A DNA stretch of 64,000 nt from Boswellia sacra (lineage: Eukaryota > Streptophyta > Magnoliopsida > Sapindales > Burseraceae), in NCBI GenBank assembly GCA_013180625.2, contig SNVD02013909.1:22276-86275 (forward strand). Direction: 5' to 3'. Each line of letters starts with the position of its first letter. Position 1 is the stretch's first letter. Below the pieces are notes generated by a model. That model was not told the origin of the DNA. It ran no database searches and saw only the letters and a program-made list of their open reading frames with translations. This document shows, piece by piece, positions 1-12,599 of this stretch. The position numbers and the translations under genes are program-made.

Positions 1-152
1 TTTAAAAACAATATTTCCGATGTCATAATTTAAAAAATAAAAATCTAAGGACATTTTTTTTGTAAATTTTCAATTTTTATTTTTAAAATCTAATATGAGT
101 ACGTGATTTACTCAAAAAACTGTTTATTGAAAACGAAAACAAACGGAGCCTT
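1..152. repeat. Partial MITE-like element end
   Basis: The segment ends at about 152 in a run reading GAAAACGAAAACAAACGG, the reverse complement of a common plant foldback-element terminus (TTTGTTTTCGTTTTC). A similar word recurs inside the element at 4776-5118. The other end would lie outside the window, so this is only a probable one-sided match. Confidence 0.35.
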
Positions 153-1273
153 AACTTTTTCACTCATTCCATTGTCAATACTATAGTAAATTGTGAATTA
201 ATATCACATTATTATATTATTAATATTATATGTAAATTTCTTTTTGGATTCAATTTTATAACTATCCTCAGTGGCTAAGCTGCCATCACGTTGTGCGGCT
301 GTTTTGAGCCGTTTTTTTCAAACCGTCCACAGATTTCGTCAGACAATTGCCCTCCAATTATCAACCGGATCTTCCGGTCATCTCCTCTTGTTATCTAGAA
401 TAATATCAGAAACCACATTATTGTTTTTGTTAAAATAAGCCCCAAATATTTGCAAAAAAATGTCCCATATCTTTTATAAATCAACAATAAAATACAAATA
501 CAAGATTCGTAAATGAAAATAAATTATAAAGTTTGGAGCCGTAACTTAAAATTTTTAGTTAAATTCTTGACACTGGTTTTTATTTATTTATATGGATTAA
601 TTGAATGGTTGTGAAGTTGAGGAGTAAATATTAAAAACAAGAATTTTACTATTTTTACAAATGCTTTTATATATGCTTTTTTTACACAAACTAATATGGC
701 ATGAAATTATTAGAGGTGTAAATTCAAAAAATTACAAAATTTAATTGAGATTGACAATATGACAATTATATATTTATGCTACACGACATGGATTTTTATA
801 AACAAATTTATTTGAAAAATTTGTAAATAAAATAAATTTTCACTTCAGTCTTATAATTGTTTGATTTGAATGGGTGATGGCACATAACTTAAACTTAAAA
901 TTTAAATCATGATAGTCTTAACACGTGCCTCTAACCCCTTAAAAATTATATAATTTTCTTGAAAATTGTATGTCATAATTAAAAATCGTGCTCTGTGCAA
1001 TCTTTAAAGAAAATTATATATTTTTCGAGTTGTAAACATTTGCACTTAATTATGACACAAATTAAGACAGACTACCATTTAAATTATAACAAGCCCTACC
1101 CAGGTTTTCCTTAAATTTCATTGTTAAATTAACAGAAAAGGAAGAGATCATTACAATTACATAAATTCTTTGGGGTCATTTAGTAATTAGAAATCTAATA
1201 GGAGGAAAAGGTGATTTGTCCTATTATTCACCCCCTGAAGAAACCCTTACAACTCTACCACCCAAGTCCTAAC
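153..1273. other. Intergenic, AT-rich, no gene seen
   Basis: No reading frame with a recognisable domain, RNA gene or clear repeat was found. The last 8 bases (1266-1273, GTCCTAAC) are the left target duplication of the element that follows. Confidence 0.6.
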
Positions 1274-2664
1274 TAGGGATGGCAAAATAACCCGTCGGGT
1301 CTGGGCCCCGGTGTGACTCGTGTTTTAGGGGAGGGTCTTGATCCGTTTATTTTGAATTTAGGGATGGGTTTGGGCCTCTAAATGTGTTAACTCGTTCGAT
1401 GCGGGTCTGGACCTGAGTCAACCCTCCAGCCCCGTTTAACCCGCCCCGCCCCGCCACGCATAGTATTAGGATGTAAATGAAAAAAATAAAGTATTTGAAC
1501 TTATAAGTAATTTTTAGGGGTGATTATGATAAATTATAATATTTTACAATATCATGTAATTTTACTAGGCTATATAAACAAAATTACATCTCCTAAGCCA
1601 TATAATTCCCGATTCCTGTCTCTAAGTCTCTTACTCTTTCCTGTTAAAATCCGTAAAAATCGAAGCACCTCCGCAGCTCCCTCCAAGAATCAACAAACAA
1701 TACTTGGTTATCGGCACAAGAATTAACTACTAAAAAACCATCACTCCATTCAAAATCTAAAATTTCCAAGTAAACAATAATTCAACAGACAATACCAAGT
1801 CACCAACAAACAAAATCAACAAGTACATGGCGACAACAATAATAAACACATCAAGATAAACAACTCACGATAATAAAAACATATCAATCTAGGGATGTCA
1901 AAATTACCCGTACTATACAAGACCGTTATAGTTAAAAATGATACAAAAAGGCAAGAAAACAAAGCTAAAACAAACAACCTGCCAAAACGCTCGACAAAAC
2001 TCGACGCGCTCGATAGAGCTCGACATGACTCGACACTTACATATCAAGTTGTGTCGAGATCACAACCGACACTCGATATCAGTCTATTTTCGAAGACATC
2101 GAGTGTCGAATGCATCATCTGACACTCGATACTTACATGTCGAGTCATGTCGAGATTCACAACCGGCACTCGATATCAGTCTATTTTAGAAGACATCGAG
2201 TGTCGGATGCATCATCCGACACTCGACACTTACATGTCGAGTCGTGTCAAGCTCTATCGAGCACGTCGAGTTTTGTCGAGGATTTTGGCAGGTTGCTTGC
2301 TTTAACTTTTTTTTTTTTATCTTTTTGCATTATATTTGATTATAACGGCCTTATATTTGCAGGTTGAAGCAAATGGCAAGTGAATTGACATCCCTACTTG
2401 TGTGTGTATATATGATTTTAGTTTGAAGATATATTGTCTTTAAACTTGTTAAAAAATGGACTTAATTGTGTACTTGTCAATAGATTGAGGTGGTTATGAA
2501 ATTTTACAGGGGCGGGCCGGGACGGGTCTGGATCCACTCATTTATATTTTGCCCTCCCGCCCCACCCCCCTTTAAGGGGTAATAAGACAGGGCAGGATAA
2601 AATATAAATGAGCAGGACAGAACTAAATACTAACTATCCCAGACCCGTCTCATTGCCAACCCTA
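1274..2664. mobile_element. Non-autonomous hAT-like transposon with perfect 8-bp target duplication
   Basis: The left end begins TAGGGATGGCAA and the right end, read on the other strand, begins TAGGGTTGGCAA. Both are followed by GC-rich subterminal DNA (CCCGTCGGGTCTGGG on the left, CCCAGACCCGTC on the right). The element is flanked by an exact 8-bp repeat, GTCCTAAC, at 1266-1273 and 2665-2672, the duplication size typical of the hAT superfamily. It is 1391 bp long and encodes no transposase. Its middle (1890-2396) is a long palindrome described separately. It sits about 460 bp upstream of the CAR start codon, so it may lie in that gene's promoter region. Confidence 0.85.
1890..2396. repeat. 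507-bp foldback (palindromic) unit with TCGA-rich tandem core
   Basis: The two ends are inverted copies: TAGGGATGTCAA at 1890 and its complement ending at 2396. The match continues inward through ACCGTTATA, a poly-A/T tract and CAACCTGCCAAAA to arms rich in CTCGACAAAACTCGACG, so most of the unit can fold on itself. The centre holds a 97-bp tandem repeat (about 2.3 copies; CACTCGATATC at 2070 and 2167) in which GTCGAG/CTCGAC words alternate. The flanking 8-mers (TATCAATC and CTTGTGTG) do not match, so it is either an old nested insertion or the element's own core. Short open frames in it read palindromic repeats and are not genes. Confidence 0.75.
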
Positions 2665-3127
2665 GTCCTAACCCATTATCCCCTTTGTCAAACCAAATTA
2701 AATTAAAAATTAGAACTAAAAAAAAAGTCAAAAGAGTAACTAAAAAGAGAAAGAAAAAAAAAAGGAAATGTATTTAGATAGAAGTGGGTACGTGTCATGG
2801 GATACCTGAAATCTCTGTAACCCGTAGAGGCAGTTATTATTATTTATTTATTTATTTATTTTTATATGTAATTGGTTTGGTTTGGAGGAGTAGGAGGAGG
2901 GACGACAACAACGAGGGGGTCTGTGTGGTTTGTTTCTCTTTCTCATTCTCATTCTCATTCTCATTCTCAACCGAGTTTGTTTATTGTTTGTTGGATATTC
3001 TTCTCTTTCTCTTTATCTATATAACCAAAAAAAAATCAAAATTAGAGAAATAGAAGGAATCAAAAAGGAATTCAAAATCAAAACCGATAAAATTTTATCA
3101 AATTTATTCACAAACAAAGAACAGTTG
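2665..3127 (+). promoter_or_regulatory. CAR gene upstream region and probable 5' leader
   Basis: The stretch begins with the right target duplication of the hAT-like element, then an A-rich tract. A (TTTA)n run at about 2838-2863 could supply TATA-like sequence. A TCTCAT hexamer repeat at about 2938-2968 resembles the pyrimidine-rich leaders common in plant genes. The transcription start cannot be fixed from sequence alone. Confidence 0.4.
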
Positions 3128-4436
3128 ATGGTGGATTCTCAGAAGGAGCGAGGCAAAACCTCCCTCCTCGATAGCCTGTTGGGTCTTCTCCGAATACGCG
3201 TCAAACGCGGTGTCAATCTCGCCATTCGTGATATTCACAGCAGCGACCCTTATGTTGTTGTCAAGTTGGGAAAACAGGTTCCTCCCTCCCTCCCTCAATT
3301 TTTTCTTTTCTTTGAGAAACTTAGCATCTCTTTAATTTTGGTTTTGATTTTGAATTTGAATGCTTCAGAAACTGAGGACGCGGGTGATAAAGAAGGATGT
3401 GAACCCACAATGGAATGAGGATTTAACTCTATCCATTACAGATCCTGATGCTCCAATCAGGCTGGTAAGCCCTTTTTTCATTTTCCAAATTATTTATACC
3501 TTTTTTTATTGTTTCTCCCGCCATTAAATTTTGGCTTCAAACACTTCATATTGCTTGTCTTGTTACTCAAGTTTCCTCCTACAAATTTATAGCCATTTTA
3601 AGTTTTTGTTGGGTAAATCTTCTAGCCCCTTCATTCTTGGTTGTTCTGAATCTTGATTCTTGCCATTTTCGTTGGTAACTTCTGGGTTTTGATTTTGAAT
3701 TATTTGAAGCAGCATATCATTTTTTTTTTAAACTAATACTATGTTTATAACCAACTTATGAAACATAATCTATACAACCTGAGATGATGGAATAAATCCA
3801 CCGGTATTGTAAAAAATGAAAAATAAATGAAAGATTTTTTAATAAAAGGTAGTCTTCACGCGTGCCTAAGATTGGGAAATGATACGGTAACCAACGAAGC
3901 GATGATTTTATGTGGTTAGTTTGTAGCTGTAGAATTGTTATATTTTGAATTATGATTTGCTAGCTACAACAGATTCATTTTTTAAAAAGTGTCATGGTCT
4001 TACCCTTTATGATTCAGTTGCATTTGCTAATCAGATTCAACGCCAAGTAACAATCATCTTTTAATTGGTTGGTGTATGTTGTTCTAGTTTCTTGGATTGG
4101 GACAAATTAATCAGCACCATTAATGTTTGTGCTTGGTTTCAGGATGTGTTTGACCATGACACTTTTAGCAAAGATGACAAAATGGGAGATGCAGAGTTCG
4201 ACATTAAAGCATATATAGAAGCATTAAAGATGAAATTGAGAGGTGTCCCGAACGGCACAAGACTCGCGACTGTGATGCCAAGCAGGGACAATTGTTTGTC
4301 CGAAGAGAGCTGCATTTATTATAAAGATGGCAAGGTTGTCCAAGATCTCTGTCTCAGATTGAGAAATGTGGAATGTGGTGAAATCGAAATTCAACTACAA
4401 TGGATCGACCTTCCTGGTTCAAAAGGTTTGGGTTGA
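3128..4436 (+). CDS. C2-domain ABA-related (CAR) family protein, 3 exons, 179 aa
   Basis: Exons are 3128-3277, 3369-3464 and 4143-4436; introns are 91 and 678 bp with GT-AG borders, both between codons. The product is a small single-C2-domain protein. The sequence shows LLGLLRIRVKRGVNLAIRD near the N-terminus, SSDPYVVVKLGKQ, then NPQWNEDLTL and FDHDTFSKDDKMGD. Likely calcium-loop aspartates are D34, D40, D86, D88 and D94. The insert after the third loop (residues about 100-145, including PSRDNCLSEES) and the ending LQWIDLPGSKGLG are hallmarks of the plant CAR family. CAR proteins bind membrane phospholipids in a calcium-dependent way and are known to recruit PYR/PYL ABA receptors to the plasma membrane. 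The start at 3128 matches family N-termini; an in-frame ATG at 2930 would add a nonsense hydrophobic stretch read from the TCTCAT repeat. No defect is visible. The exact CAR paralogue cannot be assigned. Confidence 0.93.
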
Positions 4437-4775
4437 TGAATTTTCCTTTATGTGCTTCTTGCATGCTTATGGGTGGTTTCCAGAGCTTCTACCATAGATA
4501 TATACAAGGTCTTGTGAGTTCTGAGTTAGGTATTGGTATTGTTACTGATATGTATTAAAAAATGTGTACTTGTATCTGCTTATGGCTATCAAGCTTTTAC
4601 TCAACATATAGGATTGAATAATTTTTGCTTCTTTCTATTCTAATGAATATGCTGGGTGAATTTTGTCATTTGTTTTGAAAACTATATTTAATTTTGCTGA
4701 GTTTCTGATGCAATTATCAGGTTACCTTATAAGATTCCAGAGGAGCATTTGGGCTAAATTTCCAAAATTATGTTA
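4437..4775 (+). other. Probable 3' untranslated region of the CAR gene
   Basis: T-rich sequence follows the stop codon, with several TAATGAAT/ATTGAATAA-type words between about 4610 and 4650 that could act as plant polyadenylation signals. No other feature was seen. Confidence 0.4.
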
Positions 4776-5118
4776 GGTGTGTTTGTTTTTGTATTTTGTG
4801 CTTTTGTTTTCAAAATTTGATTAGAATATATTATTGATTTTAACTTTTTTTGAATTTTAAAAGTGATAAATGGTTGATATTGATTTAAAATATATTGGTA
4901 AATGTGTTTTCTGTTTTCAGAAAACCAAATCAAACAAGACCTTTATGGTATGTTTGTTTTCGTTTTCAAAATACAATTTTCTGAAAATGCACATTTACCT
5001 ATGCATTTAAATTAATTTTAACCACATATCATTTTTAAAATTAAAAAAAATATAACTAATCACATATTCTTATTAAATTTTGAAAACAAAAATTTAAATA
5101 CAAAAACAAACAAACCCA
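4776..5118. mobile_element. Foldback MITE-like element, about 340 bp
   Basis: The left end reads TTTGTTTTTGTATTTTGTG and GTTTTCAAAATTTGATTAG; the right end carries the inverse (CTTATTAAATTTTGAAAAC and AAATACAAAAACAAACAAA). An inner pair, ACATTTACC and GGTAAATGTG, repeats the symmetry. No clear target duplication was found and there is no coding capacity. Superfamily is unassigned. Confidence 0.6.
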
Positions 5119-5164
5119 ATTGAAATCTTGCATTAAAAAAAAAAAAGAATAAAATGTGAAACAC

Positions 5165-5321
5165 GGTAATGCTACACCTATAACTAAATCCTATAATCAA
5201 CTGTTTATAACTTAAGTAGGAAAAAAATAAAAAATTAGAAAGAGAAGTTATATGTTAAATAGAATTTTACCAATTCAGGATATAAGCAGTTGGTTGTAGG
5301 ATTTAGATTTAATATTATTCT
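5165..5321. mobile_element. Short foldback MITE-like element
   Basis: The left arm (ACTAAATCCTATAATCAACTG) is mirrored by the right arm (CAGTTGGTTGTAGGATTTAG), giving about 40-bp imperfect inverted repeats around a 60-bp centre. It is non-coding. Target duplication is unclear. Confidence 0.55.
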
Positions 5322-6612
5322 ATGAAAAAAGACTGTAATTCACAAGATATTCTTAAAATAATGCAGAGTATCCACAAGATGTTCTTAAAATAATGCAGTG
5401 TAAAATCAGTGCATCACACTAGATCCATTGCAATGTAAATATTTTTTTAATTTTATATTTCAATATGAGTATTTAAGTTATGAATTTTTTTTAACAAATG
5501 AAAACATGTTTATCCTACAAATTTCAATATACTATTGATTTCTGTATTGTGATATAATAGAAAGGTTTCAAAACCAATAATTTAAAAGATCCTAACCCTT
5601 AAACTAAAGTAATCTGTTGTTTAATAGTGGCTATAATAGTTTTCAATATTATCGAATTTGTTATTATTTAACTTAATTTCGAATTTAAATTACGACAGAG
5701 AGACAATTCCTTTATTTGTTTGACAAACGGCCCATATTTGAGCCCATCAGTCAGGCCCATATTTAAAACAGAGACTCGTTTGGTCTTGGAATTTAGGAAG
5801 GGGCCCCCATAATTCAACGAATCTAGTCAGGCCAGGCCCAGTCAATTTGAAACTTTTGACATTTCAGTGGATTTGGGCCCAACATACACTGTTAAAAAGT
5901 GAGTTACAATCCTCTGTGTACTTAAAAGCGCCCATGGGCACCATCCTCCAACAAGAAAAAAATGTTGTTTTATGTGAAAAATGATCAAGAGCTTCAACTT
6001 TTACCTCACATCCAATTGGCACTTAAATTTTACCTGATTTTCCTTTTTTTTTTTTTTTCAATCAAAAGTAACAAATCTATGCCCGATTGACCGATTTAAA
6101 TTGGGTTCCTTTGATTTAATTATTAGTTGATTTATTTCGTAATTTTAATTAACTTGGATAATGTATATATTAGGAACATTTATCTTAAATGTTTTTTATG
6201 CAATCTTTGAACACAAATTTATGGCCATTTGTCTCTCATAATCCAATGGTCAGTTTTTCTTTTTTCTTTTAAAGTTGGATTTATATCAATTAATCAACTA
6301 TCTCAACCAGTAAGCTATGAGTAGAACAGGGGGTGCCTAGAAGATCTGTGGAAAAAAAATCAAAATTTACTTTAAATTGAATAAAAATATTTTTAAAAAT
6401 ATTATATTATTATATTTAGCCCAACCAAGATTTTGTCTAAACATGAAAATTGTCCCTAAATTTAATAAAAAGATATCTATCGATATCTAATACATCCATA
6501 TATAATCTAATTCAAATTTAATAAAAACTAGTTCATATACAATATGATAAAATTTAATTATTCGCATAAAAGTGAAAATCATTTCATATATACATACATA
6601 CATGGCATACAT
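5322..6612. other. Intergenic, AT-rich, no gene seen
   Basis: Nothing recognisable apart from short homopolymers. The stretch 5760-5960 is less AT-rich (several GGCCC words) but has no open frame of note. Confidence 0.5.
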
Positions 6613-7400
6613 CAGTGGCGGATACAGAAATTTTCTTCAGAGGGGGCACCGCATAGTTTAGAATTAAAATAAACATATAGCTAAATATAATAATTAATAA
6701 TTAATTATAATTAAACTAATTTTTAGATGAATTAAAAATTAGATATTTTTTTAGTTGTTGAATATATATATATATATATAAGTTTTAAAGTCTTTTGATT
6801 ATAATTTAATTAATATGTTTTGAATAATATTATTTTAACACTTTATATGAGAGTTAAATGTATTTAATATTTGGATTTTGATATTCTATAACTTGAGAAT
6901 TTATTTTTTTGTACTATTTAATTATCTAAATTTTAGATTCTATGTAAATTAATATATAATGATGATGATTGAGTTCTAGAATATTTATAAAAAATTTAAT
7001 TGATGTAGTATATACATTGCAAATAATCTCTCAAATCAACTATGATTATTTATATTCTAAATGCTTTTAAGAGTATATATATCATAACATTTTAATAATG
7101 CAATAACATAAAATGGAGACACATGAATGAACTCACCTAATTATGTAACTTTAAGAGGGTTTAACAGAAGCAACAACTAAAGTTCAGGGTGAACCAAATG
7201 GTAGGAGGCATATTTGTCAAAATCATCTAATTTTTATATGAATGTATATTTGTTAAAATCAAGTAAATTTTATATAAGGGTATATTTGTGATATTTGTGA
7301 TAGTTGAAACTTAAGGGGTGTAATGAAATTTGAAATTTTCAATAGGGGCCATGCCCGTGCCCCCCCCACCCCACCCGATCCAAGCATAGGTCCGCCTATG
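6613..7400. mobile_element. Non-autonomous hAT-like element, 788 bp
   Basis: The left end CAGTGGCGGATAC and the right end, read on the opposite strand as CATAGGCGGACCT, form short imperfect inverted repeats of a type (CAGTGGCGGA) widespread in plant non-autonomous elements. The flanks are GCATACAT (6605-6612) and ACATACAT (7401-7408), an 8-bp duplication with one mismatch. The surrounding DNA is CATA-repetitive, so this duplication is weaker evidence than usual. The interior is AT-rich and non-coding; a C-run at about 7362-7375 lies near the right end. Confidence 0.6.
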
Positions 7401-9186
7401 ACATACATATATATATATAAATCATAGTTAAATTTTATTTTTAATAAATGAGTGAAAATAAAAAATCATAATATGTTTACGAAACTCAATCTTATATTAC
7501 TTTGGATGATAGTAAATTTCTATTTATGTCCTTGTATTGAATTATTGAATTTGTGAAATTTCTTATGGTAAATTTGTATCTTGTTTTAAGTGAAAAGAAA
7601 AAGTTAAAAGATTTGAATCTTATTATATTTAGTTTTCCAAAATTGGTACATGCATGGATGTAATGCTTTTCTTTTGCGGAATATTTTAATGAAAAAGATA
7701 AAATTAACAAGGCCTAACTTGGGACAAATACTATATCATTTAGACATAACTATTTGGAAAAGGTAATGTTAGTGGGTAGTACTTTTGATAATTGTTAGAT
7801 TAGTATTAGTATTATATATTCTCCACCTTTACTAATCTCAATCCATTGATTGCCCAGGATCATATCATTATAGACTTCTCAAATTATACGGAATGTTAGT
7901 AATTCTTTAACCAACTAAAGTCATGGCTTGCTAATCATTGAATTAGGAGAAAAGTTGTTTGTTTTTGTTTTGATAAAGCTTCTCCGGATGTTAAGATGAA
8001 AACTTTTATGAATGATAGTGTAGAAAATTCACTCACTAGCTAAGAAAAAAATATTGGTTTACAATTCCAACATTCTTTCTTCTTCTCGTAGAATCTATCT
8101 AAAAGAGAATTTAGTTCTTCTTCTTCTTTTTTTTTTTTTTAAATCGTGAATATATAAACAGAATAAACTATCCCCGTATAGATTTAATTATTCTTAATAA
8201 GCAGATAAGAGTATTGTTTTATGAAATTAAAGAGTTAATTAGTTTCATATACAAGTAAAGATTATCAATAGTGTCCTTCAATCAGGATCCCATGCGCGAC
8301 TTGGGTAAATGGGATACACCAAAAACACTTAGGAAATTGAATTGGCGGCATCCCAAATGTTAATAAAGGATTATGGATAAACTTTCCCTAATTTGAGGGA
8401 TATTAAAATAAAAACTATTTCACAAACCACTTTACGACACGTGTGTACACTTTGATACTATTTCCAATACCATAAACTTTGAACTATTAATTTAAATTAT
8501 CTCTTTCTAATTCCCAAGCAAAAGTCAATTTTGGATGAATGTTTTCAAGTTCTATGTGAAAATCCAAGCCAAGCCAAAAGCATCCCATTCTCCAACAAAG
8601 CAAACAACACATCTTTTATCCTCCTTTTGCTCAAATTGAAGCAACTTTAAATTACGTAAACTTTTTTTTAAATAAAAATTTATTTGTATACCTTAATTTG
8701 CTTTCCACTTAATTAGTTTTTTAATTCTCAAAGCATTGGAGCCCGTTCAACTCCTTATATCATGAATGGGATTGCTTCCATTTGTCTGTCTAATTAGCTG
8801 CCAAAGCTTATAGCAATCATATAAGCCTAACTCTAATCTTTGTTATAATTTTACTAGGCTAAGTAACACTTACCACCCTCAAAGTTTCGTAATATACAGT
8901 TTTGTTCTTAAGGTTTTATATAATGATAAATATTACATCTTTTACTGAAATTTCTATTTCATCCTTGAATGTTTCTGAAAAGTGAAATTTAAAGGAAAAA
9001 TAGATAACGATGATGTGTTTTTCTACATTTCTTAATTTTTGAAATTGTCTTTGATGAAATCTCGGGAGGGCATTTTATTTATACCAATTTTAATGTGTTT
9101 CTTAAATATTAATAACTTGCTAGAACAAAACTCAATAAAACATTTTTTTTTATAAAAAAAGGCAAGAATGCTTCATATATCAAAAT

Positions 9187-9239
<53 letters not shown>

Positions 9240-12200
9240 GCAAGCAATTTCCAATTAAATTATTACTATGTTACTATATCATTATTATTTATAAAGAATG
9301 AATTTTATAACGTGAAAACTTGTATTGTTGAGATGGTTCACTCTCTCATAATAATCAAGTTAATAGTAATTCGAAAAGTAATATTTTATAGCATTGCAAT
9401 ATGGGAAAAAAAATTATCATAATTTGAGGGTTGTCATACTTGTTTTTATATTGAACTTTGGATTTAATGATCCATTTAAAGTTGCATACTTGCATGCGGG
9501 GATAAAGTAAGGAAACTTTAGGTTTAATTTTTTTTTTGATAACTAACTATTTTCTAGTAATGCATGTTGGGTTATATATTTATTTTTGCACTTACATAAA
9601 TTTAATTATAATTAAAAGAATCTTCAAAAGGTGATTGCAAATAAATTGGACAAAACTAATCGATGTCACAACAATTCATGTTTCATATAAAATGAAAATC
9701 AAACACAAAAAATAGAGAACAGTTTGTTAGATAATATTATCCAACGTTATGTAACATTAAATCACTAATCAAACTGTAGAATCATACATTTGGCTAGTTA
9801 AAGTATGAACTTAGTCAAGGTTAATTAAATTCCTCGCCATGCCAAATTGAAGACTAGAAAAAGAAGATATGGCATTGCATGATCGCTATGTTGACCACTG
9901 CATGCAGTTCCCAAGCTCATCATTTAAAACCATAATTATTAGAAGAAAAATAATCATATATTTTCTCTACCTTTTCCATGCTACTAATTAGTAGTTCAAT
10001 TTTCAAAAGGCCAAACTATATATAGTAAACTATTTAAGATTTAATTAACAAAAAAGTGGGATTCGAACACCTAATTTTAGGTCATTTTAGTTCCATTATC
10101 CTATTATGAAATTAAATTAATGTAAATAAAAAAATAATGATATTCATATCAAATTGTACCCCAAATTTAGGTCATTAATCTTATTTTAAACCTATTTTAA
10201 GCTTTAACAAAAGCAATATGTTAGCCTCTTCCATTCATAACAATCTGACGTACAATAATAAGACTATGGTACTCCCAAAACAAAAAAAAAAAAGGTTTTC
10301 TGAATATATGTCATTGACTTAATTCATTATAAGTTTTTTTCTCTTATGAGAAATTTATAGCTATTATCCAATGAGTGAGAAAATTTCAGGCTTATTCCTC
10401 GAACTACATTATCATGCTAATATAATACATTTATGTACGATTAAAGGATCAATATATAGATTTCATTTCCTTGATAACTTAACATTCTTAAAATATCATT
10501 TATTGTTTTTCATATTATTTCAAAATTTAAAATAAAATAAATAAAATTTTTATAAGTTATCAAATATAGGTACAGAAACCAAATGTCAATCGATAATTGC
10601 ATATATTAAATCATATAAATATGTTACATCAATACAATGACTTGATATATTGGATATATCCTATACTTTGTTGCTGATGAATGAAAATTGGATCCTATGC
10701 TGAATTTTGTACTAAATCAAGAGAGATTTAGTGGCGAAGAAGAATCTTTACTCTCATAATTAATTTTTGTGAGTCCAAAGTTTTAAGTGGACGAGCAAAG
10801 AGATAAATAGGATACGATAAAGTGAGAAAGTGCATGACCATGCGTGCAATTATATTAATTAATTGCGCATAGTATTTGGAAGTTATTGAAGTTCAGAGGA
10901 ACCTGAGGGAGATTGACACAATAATCTAATGTAAAATTAGTCTAATCTCTGTTCCCCATTTCTTGCATTCATTCATTCTTCCATATCATTATTAACTTCA
11001 ACGCACGCTTATTTGCTTTTATCACTTCTAGGATTCCAAGATGCACTCAGGAGTTCCTCTCACTCTTAATTTTTTTTATCGTTTAATTAATATTTTTATT
11101 ATTGATATTATAAATAGACATATATTACTAAATAATAATATTTACTTGTGCAACCATAAAAATCTAAAACAAGTCCATAGTGATCGATCACCTGTCTTTT
11201 TTATAATTTAATATTAACCGTATATTCTTAAATCATTTGAAAATAAAAATACAAAATTCATAAACAAACACACTCTTAAACGTCTAATTTTTCAAGTTTC
11301 GTGTTTTAGGTTACCAACCTCATATACTAAATTTCAAACTTATTTTAATTGTTACAAGTTTCGTGTATTACTTTTTATCATTTGTATTTTTAGAGATTAT
11401 TTTGAGTTTTATGTTGCATTTTATAAACAAGCTATTGAAGATTCAAGAACTGTTATTTATTAATGATTCACCAACACCCGCAGAACTGGTTTAAAAAGAG
11501 AATAAGAAGATAATTGCAAAACAAAGAAAGAGCGGAAAAGGGAAGAAGAACCGATATCTGCCAGCTTGATATAATATTATTTACATCCAACCGTAATTAA
11601 TTTAACAAAGTTTTTCATTGACAAAACAATTTTATCCAAGAACTGAAGCTTAAAAAATTACGAACATGCTAATTATCTTGACATGTCTAAGGGTTCCCAA
11701 GTGGGCTTAGCTTTAGGCTTAAAGAGATTTTGTTATCATCTATTTTCAACCTTTTAACCTTTTAATGTTTCATATGGGTGACCTAAGTTCACTTAAACTA
11801 TCAAAAAAAACGTTCAAAGAGCGTTCGAAACTTCTTAACGTGCTAATAACTTATAACTCAGCCGTAAGGCTTGGTGTTTTAGGGTTTAAGGACTTTGTTC
11901 GAAATTTAAATTTTGAAGCATAAGGCTTGTTGCATGGCATTTTAAGACTTTTAAGTGCCTGATTCACTTAGCATGAATTGGTGAGTATTATTTGGACCTC
12001 CATGTGCATACGCAATCAATTTCTTTGATGTAATGTTATAAAACTTTTGTTATCTATCCATAAAGTAAATATTTACTTAAACTCACTTAATAAGAGGCTT
12101 GGAGTTTAATGCTTAATTAGGGCTTAAAGCTTTAGACTTGCAATTTGATGCTCAAGGATTGCGAAGCTTGAAGCTTGAAAGCTCAGCCCATCAAGAACTA

Positions 12201-12599
12201 GGATTAGCTAGGGTCTAGTAGTTCTCTTGGATTTAGTTGGACCCACCATTAGAATAGATTTACATAATAATTTTGATTATCCCTCAATATGTTTGGGGAT
12301 GTTAATTTGACCTAGTAAGTAAGAATAGGGTCCTAGTTTGGACAAAAGTGAAAAACCCAAAAATTTCCCCAGGGATTGGAAGTTTCGAGTTCAAACCCTC
12401 TAAGATGAATAATCAAAGCTTGATCTCAATTAACGAAACACATTTGGTTGAAAGGTGTTGGAAATGCCAAGTAAGATACGGTTGGCAATGGCAATCCAGG
12501 GTCCACGTGAAGGTATCACCACTCTTCTTATACACTTGTCCTCTACCACTCCAATTTTAGTGCCCCATATACAAGCGCGTGGGGGCATTCACTTCTCCC
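7401..12599. other. Long AT-rich intergenic stretch without a gene
   Basis: No coding region could be supported on either strand. It contains a compound microsatellite at 9190-9240 and, at about 11690-12200, a degenerate patch rich in AGGCTT, AAGCTT and GGCTTAAAG words that looks like an eroded repeat. The remainder shows only A/T runs. Confidence 0.55.
9190..9240. repeat. Compound (TA)n(CA)n microsatellite
   Basis: About 15 TA units run directly into about 9 CA units. Confidence 0.95.

Noticed and set aside
1895..2367. Three overlapping open frames of 75-85 codons
   Set aside because: They read the palindromic TCGA tandem repeat of a non-coding element and share the same repeated peptide.
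1882..2404. Target duplication around the inner foldback
   Set aside because: Flanking 8-mers TATCAATC and CTTGTGTG do not match, so independent insertion is not shown.
2930..3127. In-frame upstream ATG that would lengthen the CAR protein by 66 residues
   Set aside because: The added residues are translated TCTCAT microsatellite and leader sequence; CAR relatives start near 3128.
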